DNA of 64,000 nt from Glycine soja (lineage: Eukaryota; Streptophyta; Magnoliopsida; Fabales; Fabaceae): contig NC_041016.1 of the NCBI RefSeq assembly GCF_004193775.1, positions 47,306,767 through 47,370,766 on the forward strand, written 5' to 3'. Each line of letters starts with the position of its first letter. Positions within the stretch are counted from its first letter, which is position 1. Of the stretch, positions 13,770-24,662 are shown one piece after another. The position numbers and the translations under genes are program-made. The notes below the pieces were generated by a model. That model made no database searches. It was not told the origin of the DNA and saw only the letters and a program-made list of their open reading frames with translations.

Positions 13770-14060
13770 CAGAACATTACCACAAGTACTGAAAATAAAA
13801 GATACAAGACACAAAAGTGCCACCTTCCAAAAAGCAAAACAAACCCAACAATAACCCAGCACAAGCACCCCAATACATATAATCAGAAATTTAACCAAAG
13901 GCCATCATAAGATTGGTAGACCAATGGTTAAATGATGTACTGAAACCTTTCTCTCCATATTTTAGCCAGGACCAAGGTAGAATTAAGGCATCATCCAGCA
14001 CCTTTTGAGGTTCAAAAGGAATGCCATGAAACAACAAGGAATTCCTAAGCAATCAGCAGA
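13770..14060 (-). mobile_element. Possible second LINE-type 3' region
   Basis: The minus strand has a T/G-rich UTR-like composition similar to the neighbouring LINE tail (TTGTTGGGTTTG, GTACTTGTGGTAATG). No domain-bearing frame is left, so the assignment is weak. Confidence 0.25.
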
Positions 14061-15070
14061 CATTTCTATTTCTATTTTTTACACATTTAAAACTCAAACA
14101 TATAAAATAAAAAATATACAACAAAGTAACAAAGATAAAGACAAAAAAAAATAAATATAAACTCACCTCAGTTGGTGCTGCTGCCCATCATTTCACTCTC
14201 ACAACAAATAGGAATCATGTACCTGCATGGAAGAAATAATCACACAACACGCAATGATCAGAATAAGCAAATGCATATGATTAAGCATGATACAATATCA
14301 ATATTCATGGAAGTAACAATGACTTGTCAAAAATTTGGATGAAATTCAATATGTAAATTAAAGCTTTGTCCCTGAAACCCTCTGTGTAAATCAAAGCTTT
14401 GTCCCTGAAACCCTCTATGTAAATTTGACAGCCTCATCTCTCCTTTCCTGAAAACCCACTAAAAACTGCCTAACCCCCCTGCTGTTACTCCATAATTTAT
14501 TCTGCAATAACTGCTTAAGGCAGTTACATATGGTCCTAAATCACTACACATTCAGTTACGATTAACCCTTTGTGCCTAACTAGGGTTTCAAAACATCACA
14601 ACAGAGACAGACCATTGAACAATGGATTTTCATCATTAACATACAACAGAGACATACCTTCGCTGGAAGCGCAGACACGAACTCCACAAACGCGAACTCG
14701 ACAATGTGGTTGCAGTCACGGAAGCGCAATCCAGTTTGCGACAAACACGAACTCAGGCAGAAGGAGAAACAACAATGACACCCTGGGAGTACCCTTTCCG
14801 GGACTCTTTCCTTTCCTACTTTTCTTCGACCTGCGAAAGTGAGCAAATGTTAAAACGACGAACGCCTAATGTTAAAATGAAAGGACGTACCTCAATGGAT
14901 AAGTGGCAAAGACGATCTCCACAAACACGATCTCCACAATGTGGTTGCAGTCACGGAAGCGCAGGCGACTTTGACACAAGGAGAAAGAAGAAGAACGATA
15001 GGGTTCAAGCGCAAGGAGAAAGAAGAAGAACGATAGGGTTCAAGCGCGCGGGTTGTGCAATTTCAGAAGT
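14061..15070. repeat. CACTA interior with short direct duplications
   Basis: AATGTGGTTGCAGTCACGGA occurs at about 14703 and 14938. A 35-bp unit containing AGAAGAACGATAGGGTTC is present twice in tandem at about 14977-15046. A minus-strand block at 14169-14222 has exon-like borders but no identified product. Open frames here are short and repeat-derived. Confidence 0.5.
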
Positions 15071-15079
15071 TTAATATAT

Positions 15080-15390
15080 AATGATAACAACATTGTTTTT
15101 TAAAAAATAACCGATGTTAACATCAACTACGTAACATCGGTTATAATAAAACCGATGTTAACATCGACTCGATAACATCGGCTTTTACAAAACCGATGTT
15201 AACAACGTCATACTAACATCGGTTTCAAAACCGATGTTAACTACTCCATAATAACATTGGTTATTAAAATAACCGATGTTACTATGGAGTAGTTAACATC
15301 GGTTTTGGAAAAACCGATGTTAACTAAGTGTACTTATTTACAAAAATGTCACCGCGCTTTCGTTAAAATCGGTTTTAGCTATAACCGATG
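15080..15390. repeat. Right subterminal repeat array of the CACTA element
   Basis: About a dozen AACATCGGTT/AACCGATGTT motifs in inverted pairs, mirroring the left array. Confidence 0.85.
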
Positions 15391-15431
15391 TTAATTGGGC
15401 GATGTAGAAAGCTTTTTTTTTAGTAGTGGTT

Positions 15432-16162
15432 GCAGGTCAAGATAAGTATTAATATTATAGAACTGAAGCACCACTTCTCTATACAATTCAGACACCTACA
15501 AAAAGTAATAAAAAAATTGAAGTTACAAGTATTTTTTTTATTGGGTACTTTCTAAAGTAGTGGTGGTGGCTATCTCCCTATGAAATCATTAGGCCATTCA
15601 GCCGATTAAAGATTTATGTTATTTCGATACTCATTTGTCATTTATCCTGTTGAAAGTAATGTAATTTAATTAACATGCATCCTAAATAGCATTAGTCTAT
15701 TATCCAACCTTAAGAGGCGCCAATTTGGCCAATGCTAAATTTAGTATCGACCATTTCTATGATTCTATCAACACCATAGTGGTGACAATAGCATCCACTT
15801 GCTCGACATGTAGCACATCAACTTTAATGGTTAAGGCTAACTCAGCTTTGACCCTATATAGTCGACCTCGAGATTGACATTAAATTGACGCTAAATTCAT
15901 GTTTGGCATTGGCTTTATCCTACAGTGCCAGCTTTTTGGTCAATGTTATATATTATTTCTTTGTATTGTGTGAGAGGAGCAAATTTGGTTGTACTAGTAT
16001 TATATATTATAATGATCAAGATTATAAACTTTTTAAAGTTGTCTAATTAGCTGTGTGATTTTAAAATACTGCTGCTACTTTGGGTACACATGTTGTTTTC
16101 CATATGGTACTGCTGGTACCCCATTAATATACCTTTTGATTAGCCTATAAAAAAATTGTGAC
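15432..16162. other. Intergenic DNA between the two CACTA elements
   Basis: No supported feature. Short palindromic stretches such as GGTACTGCTGGTACC occur but without context. Confidence 0.35.
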
Positions 16163-16885
16163 TTTCACTACTGCAAAAAGTGTTTATTACGACACCTCAA
16201 CTACGACATTGAATGATGTACAAAGATGGTCTTCCAAACCCGTCTTTGTATTTTCACTTTTTTTCGTTTTCTCTCTCTTATCACACAGTTGTTACTATTT
16301 TTTCTTGATATTCTCACTTTCTTTCTCTCTCTCTCTCTCGCTTTCTCTCTCTTCTGGGGTAGCGCACTGGTCGTGCTCCTTCAGCTAAACTTCTTCGTTG
16401 CGGCACTGAGTGAGGTGGTTCACTCTCTCTACCTCTTTCTCTTCTCTGTTCCTAGAAACAAACCATCATTTTCTTAGATCTATACCAACGACGAATGAAA
16501 TAATCTCTTGCCAAAAGCAAAACCCTAAACACTTCCTCCGAGTATTTACCAGAACCATAGTTTTTAAAAGCTGACAGCATCGAAGGCACAGCTGTCGCGT
16601 GGGAAGGTCCCAAGTAAGTGTCTTCTACTGATCTTTGTTTATTTTATAGCTATTTGTATCAATTGCAAGCATCAAGCCATCTAATGGTTTAATCCATGTA
16701 TTATGTTTGAGACTTGTGCTTTTCTTTGCATAATTTTTAATCAATAAAATTCCTTTGCTGCAGTGTGTGCTAGAAATTATAAAGATCATTGACACCATTG
16801 CCGAAGAAGGGGTCTGTGACCTCACTCGCGTCCCTCTTCCCACATTTCAACTTTCACGTTCATTAACTTGGTAGTGGGTGTTTAG

Positions 16886-17190
16886 GTTCCGTTTGGGAAA
16901 GCAGCGTTCTTCCCAGGTTGTTTGATTCACACCAATGAGTACCTGGTATGCGCTTTCTTCCCTTCAATTCTTTGATTCAGTGTGCATTTTCTCTGCGTCA
17001 AGAGGTTTTGTTTTGTTTTGGTTGCTAGGTTCTTTTGGGAGAAGGATATTATGCTGAGAGAACTTCGAAGCAAACCGTTGAGATTTTACAGCAAAGAAGG
17101 AAGTCCTTGGATTCGCGGGTTGATTCTCTTGAGGCCAATATCAAGGATCCTCAAGCAGAGGCTTCATTTCTCAATGCCACGACTTCATTT
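16886..17190 (+). pseudogene. Captured fragment of a URI1-type prefoldin gene
   Basis: Exon 16886-16945 (after TTTAG, before GTATGC) reads VPFGKAAFFPGCLIHTNEYL. Exon 17029-about 17190 (after GCTAG) continues in frame with VLLGEGYYAERTSKQTVEIL and ends near EASFLNAT. This matches the prefoldin-alpha core of unconventional prefoldin RPB5 interactor (URI), a chaperone-like partner of RNA polymerase subunit RPB5. Only the first prefoldin helices and hairpin region are present, without start codon or C-terminus. The intron between the exons is kept, so capture was at DNA level. Confidence 0.75.
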
Positions 17191-17191
17191 T

Positions 17192-17240
17192 TGGTTGCTA
17201 GGTTCTTTTGGGAGAAGGGTATTATGCTGAATTTTTAATG
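17192..17240 (+). repeat. Partial second copy of the URI intron-exon border
   Basis: TTGGTTGCTAGGTTCTTTTG at 17192 repeats 17019-17038, the intron end and exon start of the captured URI fragment, and then diverges after about 35 bp. It shows a local duplication after or during capture. Confidence 0.7.
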
Positions 17241-17299
17241 CTAAAATGCTGAATTTGTTCTATGTTAATTCTTCCATTAAAAATATTGGGAATTTTTCT

Positions 17300-17940
17300 T
17301 TTTGATCTCAAATGTGTAGAGAGACTGGAGAGCCTGTGACCGTCAATTTTTATGTGTACAATGGAAGCAATTTTTCATGTTAATTTTGCAGTTCAATTCA
17401 ACTTCTAATTTGTGATGTCTATCTTATCAATTATTTTATATGCATTATTATTATTATTACTATTGGTTTGCTACCATGGAAATGACCTATCAGGGAAGGG
17501 AACAAAGTGAAATAGTAGAGAGATGGCAGGTGTACTCCTTCACCAGATGTGCCAAGTTTTATAGTAATTTATGGATGAGTAGACAACCAGGTGAGTGCAC
17601 ACTTTTATTTATTCTTTTGTGGTAGGATTTGAGGACAAGACTCAATATAACTACTCGTTGAATCACTGGCTGATTGAAAAAGAAAGATAAGAAATCTTAG
17701 CCATATATATTAAGATTAAGTGATTTCTATGATATTAATTAATTAGGTAAAAGGAAAATGGGTGTAGATATTTTCAACTCTTAAAAAGCTTCACGAATCT
17801 CACAGCTATTGGTGCAGCAGTTTTTGCATATTGAGGTAGAGAACCACTTCAAGCATGTTCATTTGCTACTCCAAATGCATTTGTACCTACTTGGAAAAAT
17901 TCTGTAGACCCAAGAAGGAAGGTAATTAATGGACATTGTT
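17300..17940 (+). other. Other exon-like blocks in the second CACTA
   Basis: A block at about 17468-17590 reads EMTYQGREQSEIVERWQVYS and ends before GTGAGT. Another at about 17790-17920 resembles coding sequence broken by stops. Neither product was recognised. They may be further captured fragments. Confidence 0.3.
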
Positions 17941-18153
17941 TCTTCTTTTGATATGTAGGATTTTGAGAGTGCCTGAATTTGGGATTCTGAACTAAAATGG
18001 CATCTATAGTTTACTTATTAATAATTCTACTTACTTCTTCAAAGCCATCTATATATAGTTTACTTAAGTGTGTGAATTGTTATAAATCATCACTTACTTG
18101 TTATGTTTCCATTGTTGCCCCTATTATATTTTTTACTTCATATATATATGCAG

Positions 18154-18479
18154 GATTATGGTAGGACTACCATCTGTGGAGAACAAGGAAAAGATTTTGA
18201 GGAATCTTTTGGCAAAAGAAAAGGTGGACAACGAAGTTGAGTTTAAGGAACTTGCAACTATGACAGAAGGATATACTGGAAGTGATCTAAAGTTTGCTAC
18301 TATTCTTTTATATTGTTCACATTGGATATAACACTATCTTGTAACAAGTGCTTTTTATTTTATGTGCTTTTAATTATATCATTTATTCATTGTCAACCTG
18401 TCCATTGTAGAACTTGTGCACAAATGCTACTTATCGACCTGTTAGAGAGCTAATTCAACAAGAGAGGCTAAAGAGTCTG
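18154..18479 (+). pseudogene. Captured fragment of an AAA-type ATPase gene
   Basis: Exon 18154-18292 (after ATGCAG) reads IMVGLPSVENKEKILRNLLA and ELATMTEGYTGSDLK. Exon 18411-18479 (after TTGTAG, before GTAAGT) reads NLCTNATYRPVRELIQQERL. This is the C-terminal part of an AAA domain (the MVGLP strand, the alpha-helical lid with sensor-2 region GYTGSDLKNLC), closest in pattern to plant ATAD1/spastin/katanin-like meiotic-clade AAA proteins. Walker A and B are absent. The first exon's donor is damaged: AAG is followed directly by TTTGCT, consistent with loss of one G from a GGTTTGC donor. It could not make a working ATPase. Confidence 0.8.
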
Positions 18480-19880
18480 GTAAGTGGCACTTGTATAATT
18501 TATTTTGAGTTTAATTGGTATGACTTAAAAAATTCTGCTCTTATATTTATTAGATATCTTTCATAGGGGTATTGAAATTTTGAAATCAGATTACTTAACA
18601 ACATTTAGTTAGTTCCTACTTGCTTACTAAAATTCATTCATTTATAATACATTATTGAGAGTCATATGGTGATGGTCTCATAACTCTTTCCTTGCTAATT
18701 CAATACTGCTATTTTTTAATTTATTAGAGGAGACTTAATTCATTTAATTGAAATTGGTTAGTTAGTTCGTTAATTTTTGGTTACCACTTGGAGTATCACG
18801 GGGTATTGAGGACATGTGGGAAACAATTTTTTTATTGTGTATAACTTTTTATTAAGAGTCTAGGAAAGTAAATAAAATAATAATAATTTATTTAAGTTAA
18901 CATTAGTTTATACGTAAGTTAAAAATATTTTTTTAAGAAATTAATACAACAGTGTCTACAAATTAATTTATGTAGAAGCTAATTTTAGTTTCTGAAAAAT
19001 AGGAAAAGTTTATTTTATTTTATTTTTTTCTTTTGCAAGTGTTTCTAGAAAAATTTACTTAAACATGCTCTAAAGAAGCTAAATCTACCATTTTATGATA
19101 ATTCTGGCTAAAATAGAAAAGTTGCATACAAATAAAAAAGTTACTATATTTTTTTTTCTAGAAAAAACAATGATACATGCCTGATTCTTTTTTTTTTTTT
19201 TTTTAAACGAAGTTGTATGAGAAGGGCACTTGGTGTGGTGGGTCTTCCTAATCCATTGAAGAGAAATTATTAAAATATGAAGTCTGCTCTTATCTAAATC
19301 ACCCTTATTTATCCAGATTAAGACAACGTTTAGTAGAATATAGGAAGCTGCAAAGTTCCCTCTTTTGAGGCAGAGTCAATTCATCAATTAGAAGTTGGTG
19401 AAAGAATGGAAGCCACATAGCAGAACAATTCAAAGGTGGTGTTGATTGATTCTTTGCAGTCATGGGAGTTCCACGTCAACCAAGCCTATAATCAGAATAC
19501 TCCTGTAAGACACTCATTTTATGCCAAAGTTTGGATCTTTTTTATTTTTTAAACCCTGGTCTGGAAAGAGTGTGCAAAAGGGGCATTTATGCTTCAAGTT
19601 ATTTACAAAATCCATTTTTGACTATGATTATGTATTTTTGGTTTTCAATGTTTGTTTTAATTTATCTTCTTGTTCTTCCTTGTGGATATGGTATATTAAC
19701 TTATGGCTTATGTATTTTGTGGGATCGATGGATCAATATGGGTTGCTGATATATATTATTTTTAATTATTTATATTTATATTTACAAAATCCAGTAATAT
19801 TAATTGTAATCATGCTAATATATATTATTTTTAATTATTTATATTTTTTCTAACGGGATATCAATAAGAAAAAGTATAAA
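18480..19880. other. Second CACTA, right interior
   Basis: AT-rich sequence without a recognised domain. A 29-bp AT-rich word (ATATATTATTTTTAATTATT and flanks) is repeated at about 19749 and 19820 and recurs inverted near 19870-19893. Confidence 0.35.
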
Positions 19881-20080
19881 TAATTAAAAATAATATTTAA
19901 TTCAAAAATGTTGCTGAGGTAAGCACCGTCTTTGAAAGTTGTTCACTTTCAAAGACGGTGTTTTGGGACCCGTCGTTGAAATTTTTAAGTTTCAATGACG
20001 TTACATTCAATGACGTTCGAAAAACGCCGTTGTATCTCCTATTTGACCGTCGTAGAATCATTTTTTTTCTAGTAGTGTTT

Positions 20081-20915
20081 AAAATACTCAAATGACTAGC
20101 ATGTTTTAATCTTGATATTTGGTGATGATATATAAAATCTGTCCGTCAATTTTTATACATCTCACATCATAGGAGTGAATTACGTGATAGGAGTACTTAT
20201 ACCAAGAAGGTAAGAGAAGAAAATATGGAAACATATATGATCTTACATGAAATGGTTACAATTGAAAATAATCTAATCGCATCTAAAAAAAATACATAAC
20301 TTTATAATTTAATCTTAATGTGTAGTGCAGATTTGTCCCTTCTCCCTCATGTTAACACTCCTCTCACTGTTTTATTTCATATAGTCCAAGTAGTTTTATT
20401 AAATGTTGCTAATAATACACAAAAAGGGAAAAATTGTAGCCTATTCAACAAGTACGAATATGTCAAAAAGAAAAGAAAAGCCCATAATATAAGAAAGACA
20501 AAATCATTGTGCAGAATAATGACACTATGATAAACCCTACAAAGTAAATTTACTACTAAGCAAATTGTCGGGTTATAACCAGGATTATCTTAAAATATAT
20601 TAATGGTATAATTTGTTAGCATACTTTAATTAAAAAATAAGTAAATATATATTAACAAATATTTATGAAATTTACATACACACATATTCATCGTTGCACA
20701 CTTACTTAATAATTTTGTAAAATACAAAATTAGTTAATCCACTAGTTGAATAATTTGATATTATATTTTAGGAGTTTGTTAATGTACTCATACTATTTTT
20801 TCAGCTAGAGTGTATTAATAACCTATACGAAAAAAATTAGTACCAAAAAAGTAGTCATTGCTTCAAATTTAATTCATTCATTTGAGGGACATTACAACAA
20901 TTAAATGTCTATTTT

Positions 20916-20951
<36 letters not shown>

Positions 20952-21420
20952 CTTAGTTTCTCTCTCCTCCACCCTTTCTCATTTGTTGATGCATCTTGGT
21001 CTTCTCACATATACTCCATTTTCTTCTACCCTTTCAACTTCTCGCATCCACCCCCGTCAAGCCATGTCACGACCTCTCATGCCCCACTCACTATCACCAC
21101 AATTGAGGCCACTATATTAGAATATATCATAGGGTTTTAATTTTTTTCAACCAAAAGTTCATGAATGTAAGAGTTTTAAACTTGATGATTAGTTTACAAT
21201 GTTAACAGAGACATTTGATAGTTATGCAATTGGTGACTCCAATTGAATTTTCTCCTTTTATAAGCCTAGCTGAAATTTATATATATCTTATCTCTTACTT
21301 TTCTGCTTTAATAATGAAATTCAATTTGTGACCCTTATTCTCCTAAATGCGATTGATGATGATTGGGGATAAAATATAAAAGGTAGAAAATGAGAAATTA
21401 AAAAGAGAAAGATAGCAGGA
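20081..21420. other. AT-rich intergenic DNA with an (AT)n microsatellite
   Basis: A TATA dinucleotide run lies at 20920-20947. No gene is supported. Short frames here lack domains. Confidence 0.4.
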
Positions 21421-22210
21421 ACATCTTCCAAAAATGAAAACAATCATGATAAAGGGTTATCCATAGAGTATAAGGACCTAGAAAAAAGGTCTAGAGTCAA
21501 TCTTCTACAAGAAGAGATGGTTAAGAGAATTAAGGATGGACTACTCATCAAAGACAACGAAGAAGAAAATCACAAGGAGCTGAATTGGAGCACGTTAAAG
21601 ATTGTTGAACAATATGCTTGGGCTTAGCGCGAGTTGTCTAGCTTAGCGCGCACTGTTGAGCTTAGCATGGGCTGTCTGACTTAGCCCAATTCCAATCCGA
21701 GAAGAAATTGAGCTTAGCGCGAGCTGTCAGTTTAGTCCACACCTTTAGCGTGAATTTACGAAAACTCCTAATTTTAGTTTATTTGTGTAATTGGCTTGCG
21801 CATGATGTAAATAGGCCTTCTTAGAGGCTTAGTTATCTTCTTAAGTCTAGTTCTATAAATATTTAGAAACTCTTAATTGTAAAAACTTTTGATATAATTG
21901 CAATTAAGCTTATACTTAAAGAGAGCTTAGCCTCTTCTTTGGTTTTTGATTGAAAACCAAATTGATTCTTATCAAAGAAGCTATTCCTTTGTGGCAAATC
22001 CTCCTTCGGCTTATCAACTCACCGTGGAATGTGGTGTCATTTTGTTCATCTTCTTCATCATATCCATATTTTCTGTTTTTCTGTTCTTGAGTTCTTAGAA
22101 GGTCATACAATGGTGATTCTTGAATTTGCATTCGAAACAATCCGAACCAAGCGTCCATGGCTTGGATTGCATCAAATCATAAAGCCCCCTTTTACGGTTC
22201 GTGATCCATT
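21420..22210 (+). mobile_element. Probable LTR retrotransposon end with LTR-like block
   Basis: A plus-strand frame at about 21465-21626 (KDLEKRSRVNLLQEEMVKRI, then a stop after EQYAWA) looks like the end of a retroelement polyprotein. It is followed by three or four GCTTAGCGCG-type motifs (21624-21725), a compact promoter-like AT block with a TATAAATA box (21856) and a leader-like region. The layout and GCTTAGCGCG motifs resemble soybean Ty3/gypsy LTRs. LTR borders, target duplication and a second LTR were not found. Confidence 0.4.
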
Positions 22211-24456
22211 AAGTAAGAGTCAACCATTTAGTTCATGATGTGTTGACATGTGAGAGAGGAAAGAATTTTTTTAAAAATGACATTTAATTACTATAATGAC
22301 CCTTAATGAATGAATTAAATTAAAAGAGATGACTTGGTTTTTTGTTCTAAGATTTTGGTGTAGGTTCCTAACGTGCGACCCTATGGTTTTCATAATGTTT
22401 AATTAAGTGATTTTAGTTAAATTATAAGAAAAATTAAATTAAATTTAAGTGTCCATAATTAATTAATTAATTTATGAGATGATGGTTTGTTATGTTTATG
22501 CTTATGTATATGTCATATTACATGTGTTTTTATGAGATTTAATTTAGAGTATTTGAACTTAAGTGGATGGACCTTAAGTCATGAAAAACATGTGAGTGGG
22601 TTTAGTGAAGTATAGGGTGTGAAGAAAAGGAAGTGAGAGAGTCATAAATCCATTGTAAATCTAAACCAAACTCTAGACACTCTCATTTTGCTCTCTTTTT
22701 CCTCCCTAAGCAAAACCCTCCATTAGAGAGCTTGATACTTTTATCTCCCTTGCTCAAAGGACCTTATTGTTGTGCTTCTTTCAAGTTGTGGGCTGATTTC
22801 AGTGATAAGGAACCTTCATCTTTCAACTCTTATCTTCCATTTTTGTTTTCCTTTGATGAGCATCTTTGGGAGCTCATAAAAATGTTCACATGAGGTTTTG
22901 GTGTTGAGTCTACTTGTTTTTAGGGTTTGCGTGTTGTTGCTTGGTGTGTTTGTGTTGTTGTTAGGGTGGAGGAAAGTCCTCTTCTTGGACCCAAAATCCT
23001 CTTCTTTTCACTTGCTTCTCAAAGTTAAATCCTTGGTTAGTAGAGATAAGGGATGTTTTACTTTGATTGAATGTTTTGTTGGAGTAGTTGATGCTTGAAA
23101 TGTTGTTTTTGAGTGTGGAATGATTTTATGTATGATATATGATGTCTAATCGGAATTAGTTTGATTTAAAAGGTCTTATTCAAGAAATTCAAAGTTCTAC
23201 AAATGCTTGAGCTTAAGCCAAGAGTGAATGTCTTCAAAGAATATGGTTGGTTGGATTCCAGGCTTAAACCACCACAAGAAATTAAGTAAATTGCAACACT
23301 TAATTTGCAGCAGTTCTTTTAAAATTGTCATCAGTGTTTGTTCGCGGCAGTTTGATGAAACAATTACAATTTTAAGGCCAATTATGTTTTGAACCGCCGC
23401 AACTAATAGCATTTACATGCTCTTTGAGTTTATTTTGTGAAACATTTTATCTCATGAGGCTTACCAATTCAAAATGTGTTATGTTTGTTATTCTACTTTA
23501 GGACTCAGGATCACCGTTGGATGTAGGGCTTCTTGAGCACTTTAGTTCCCATGGTGGGTGTGCCGCTGGCCACTTTGATCTCTTTCTCAACTTGTAAAAT
23601 TTTTTCATCTTCTTTCTTCTTCCAACCCTGAGCCACCACCAACACTCCTTACAAGGTACGACCATAGTAGCCTTTAATTTACAGTCATCAATTTCCAATC
23701 ACCATGGCTACAACTTGCGACGTTGGGACCAACTTTAGACTGATCCCAACATCCACTGCAGAACCCCTCAAGCATTTTGGACGTTCATCATCATGCTATG
23801 TTGTTACATTCTAGAATTGTGGGTTGTTGTCATGTGCGGGTAAGAGTAGGTTTGCTAGGTGTTCTGCCATAATTAAGATGCATATTCACAATGAGTATGC
23901 ACTAATTCATTATAAGATTTTGTTGATGTTACCTAATTTCAGCCTTTAATTCAATTTTAGGATTCTATCCCATATTCACAATTACGGGTTAGAGTAGGTC
24001 TGTTAGAATTCTCTATTTTCATAAATTAACTTAAGTGGAAGAATTGTATTACTACCTGGTTTTAGCTTTGGACAAGCTTTTCATTAGACTCTCTTGCCTT
24101 GCCATTGATGCGTAGACACTCTACCTATGCCTCTTTTTTCTACCACAAATTGTATCAAATGTTTGAAGAGTGAGATTTGAAGTCCGAGACATTTGCCAAC
24201 CTTGTCTTTGCTCTTCTCTACAAGAAAAGGTATGTCTCTAGATTTGATGTTTCTCACTTATGCTTAGAATTGGGATAGTTATGCACTTTCTATGTTGCTT
24301 GTTAGCTTTATTTTAATTTTTTTGCATGATAAATTAAGATACCTTTACTAAGCACATTGAATGCTGAACCATACCATTTCACAATTGCAACTAGAGAGAG
24401 ATGATGCTTGCAATTAATGACAACATCTTCATTGTTGTTACTTAATGTACAAATTG
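22211..24456. other. Repeat-like intergenic sequence, no intact gene
   Basis: Contains a CT-rich leader-like stretch (22660-22960) and a GC-richer block with GCGGCAGTTT and AACCGCCGC words (23347-23400) that resembles subterminal repeats of DNA transposons, but no ends could be paired. The short frame at about 23503 (DSGSPLDVGLLEHFSSHGG) is not identifiable. Confidence 0.35.
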
Positions 24457-24457
24457 G

Positions 24458-24532
<75 letters not shown>

Positions 24533-24645
24533 CGCGCGCGCGTGTGTGTGCGTGTGCGTGTGTGTGTGTGTGTGCGCGCTAGTGTGTGTGTGTGTGTTAG
24601 TGTGTGCGTGTGTGTGTGTGCGTGTGCGCGCGCGTGTGTGTGTGC
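24458..24645. repeat. Compound (AT)n(GT)n(GC)n microsatellite
   Basis: About 190 bp of nearly uninterrupted alternating purine-pyrimidine: TA repeats to 24492, then GT, a run of nine GC dinucleotides (about 24524-24541), and mixed GT/GC. ORFs through it are low-complexity artefacts. Confidence 0.95.
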
Positions 24646-24662
24646 TGTGTTATCCAATTCTT

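Larger units (their letters stand above)
10965..15428. mobile_element. Tgm-like CACTA (En/Spm) transposon
   Basis: The left end is CACTATTAGAAAATAC at 10965. The right end is the inverted form ending TAGTAGTG at 15428. Both are flanked by a 3-bp target duplication GTT (10962-10964 and 15429-15431), as expected for CACTA elements. The first 13 bases equal what I recall as the soybean Tgm terminal repeat. Subterminal arrays of a 12-bp AACATCGGTTTT motif, mostly as inverted pairs, occupy about 10990-11590 and 15080-15390. The interior has a decayed protease-like gene on the minus strand and LINE debris. No intact transposase is present, so it is non-autonomous. Confidence 0.9.
16166..20077. mobile_element. 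Second CACTA-type element carrying captured gene fragments
   Basis: The left end is CACTACTGCAAAAAGTG at 16166. The right end reads CACTACTAGAAAAAAAATG inward from 20077. The 3-bp target duplication is TTT (16163-16165 and 20078-20080). Subterminal motifs near the right end (CAAAGACGG, CAATGACGTT, CGTCGT) partly recur in the left end (CAAAGATGG, TACGACATTGAATG). No transposase was recognised. The interior holds at least two recognisable fragments of unrelated cellular genes with introns, making it a gene-capturing element like those reported among soybean Tgm elements. Confidence 0.8.
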
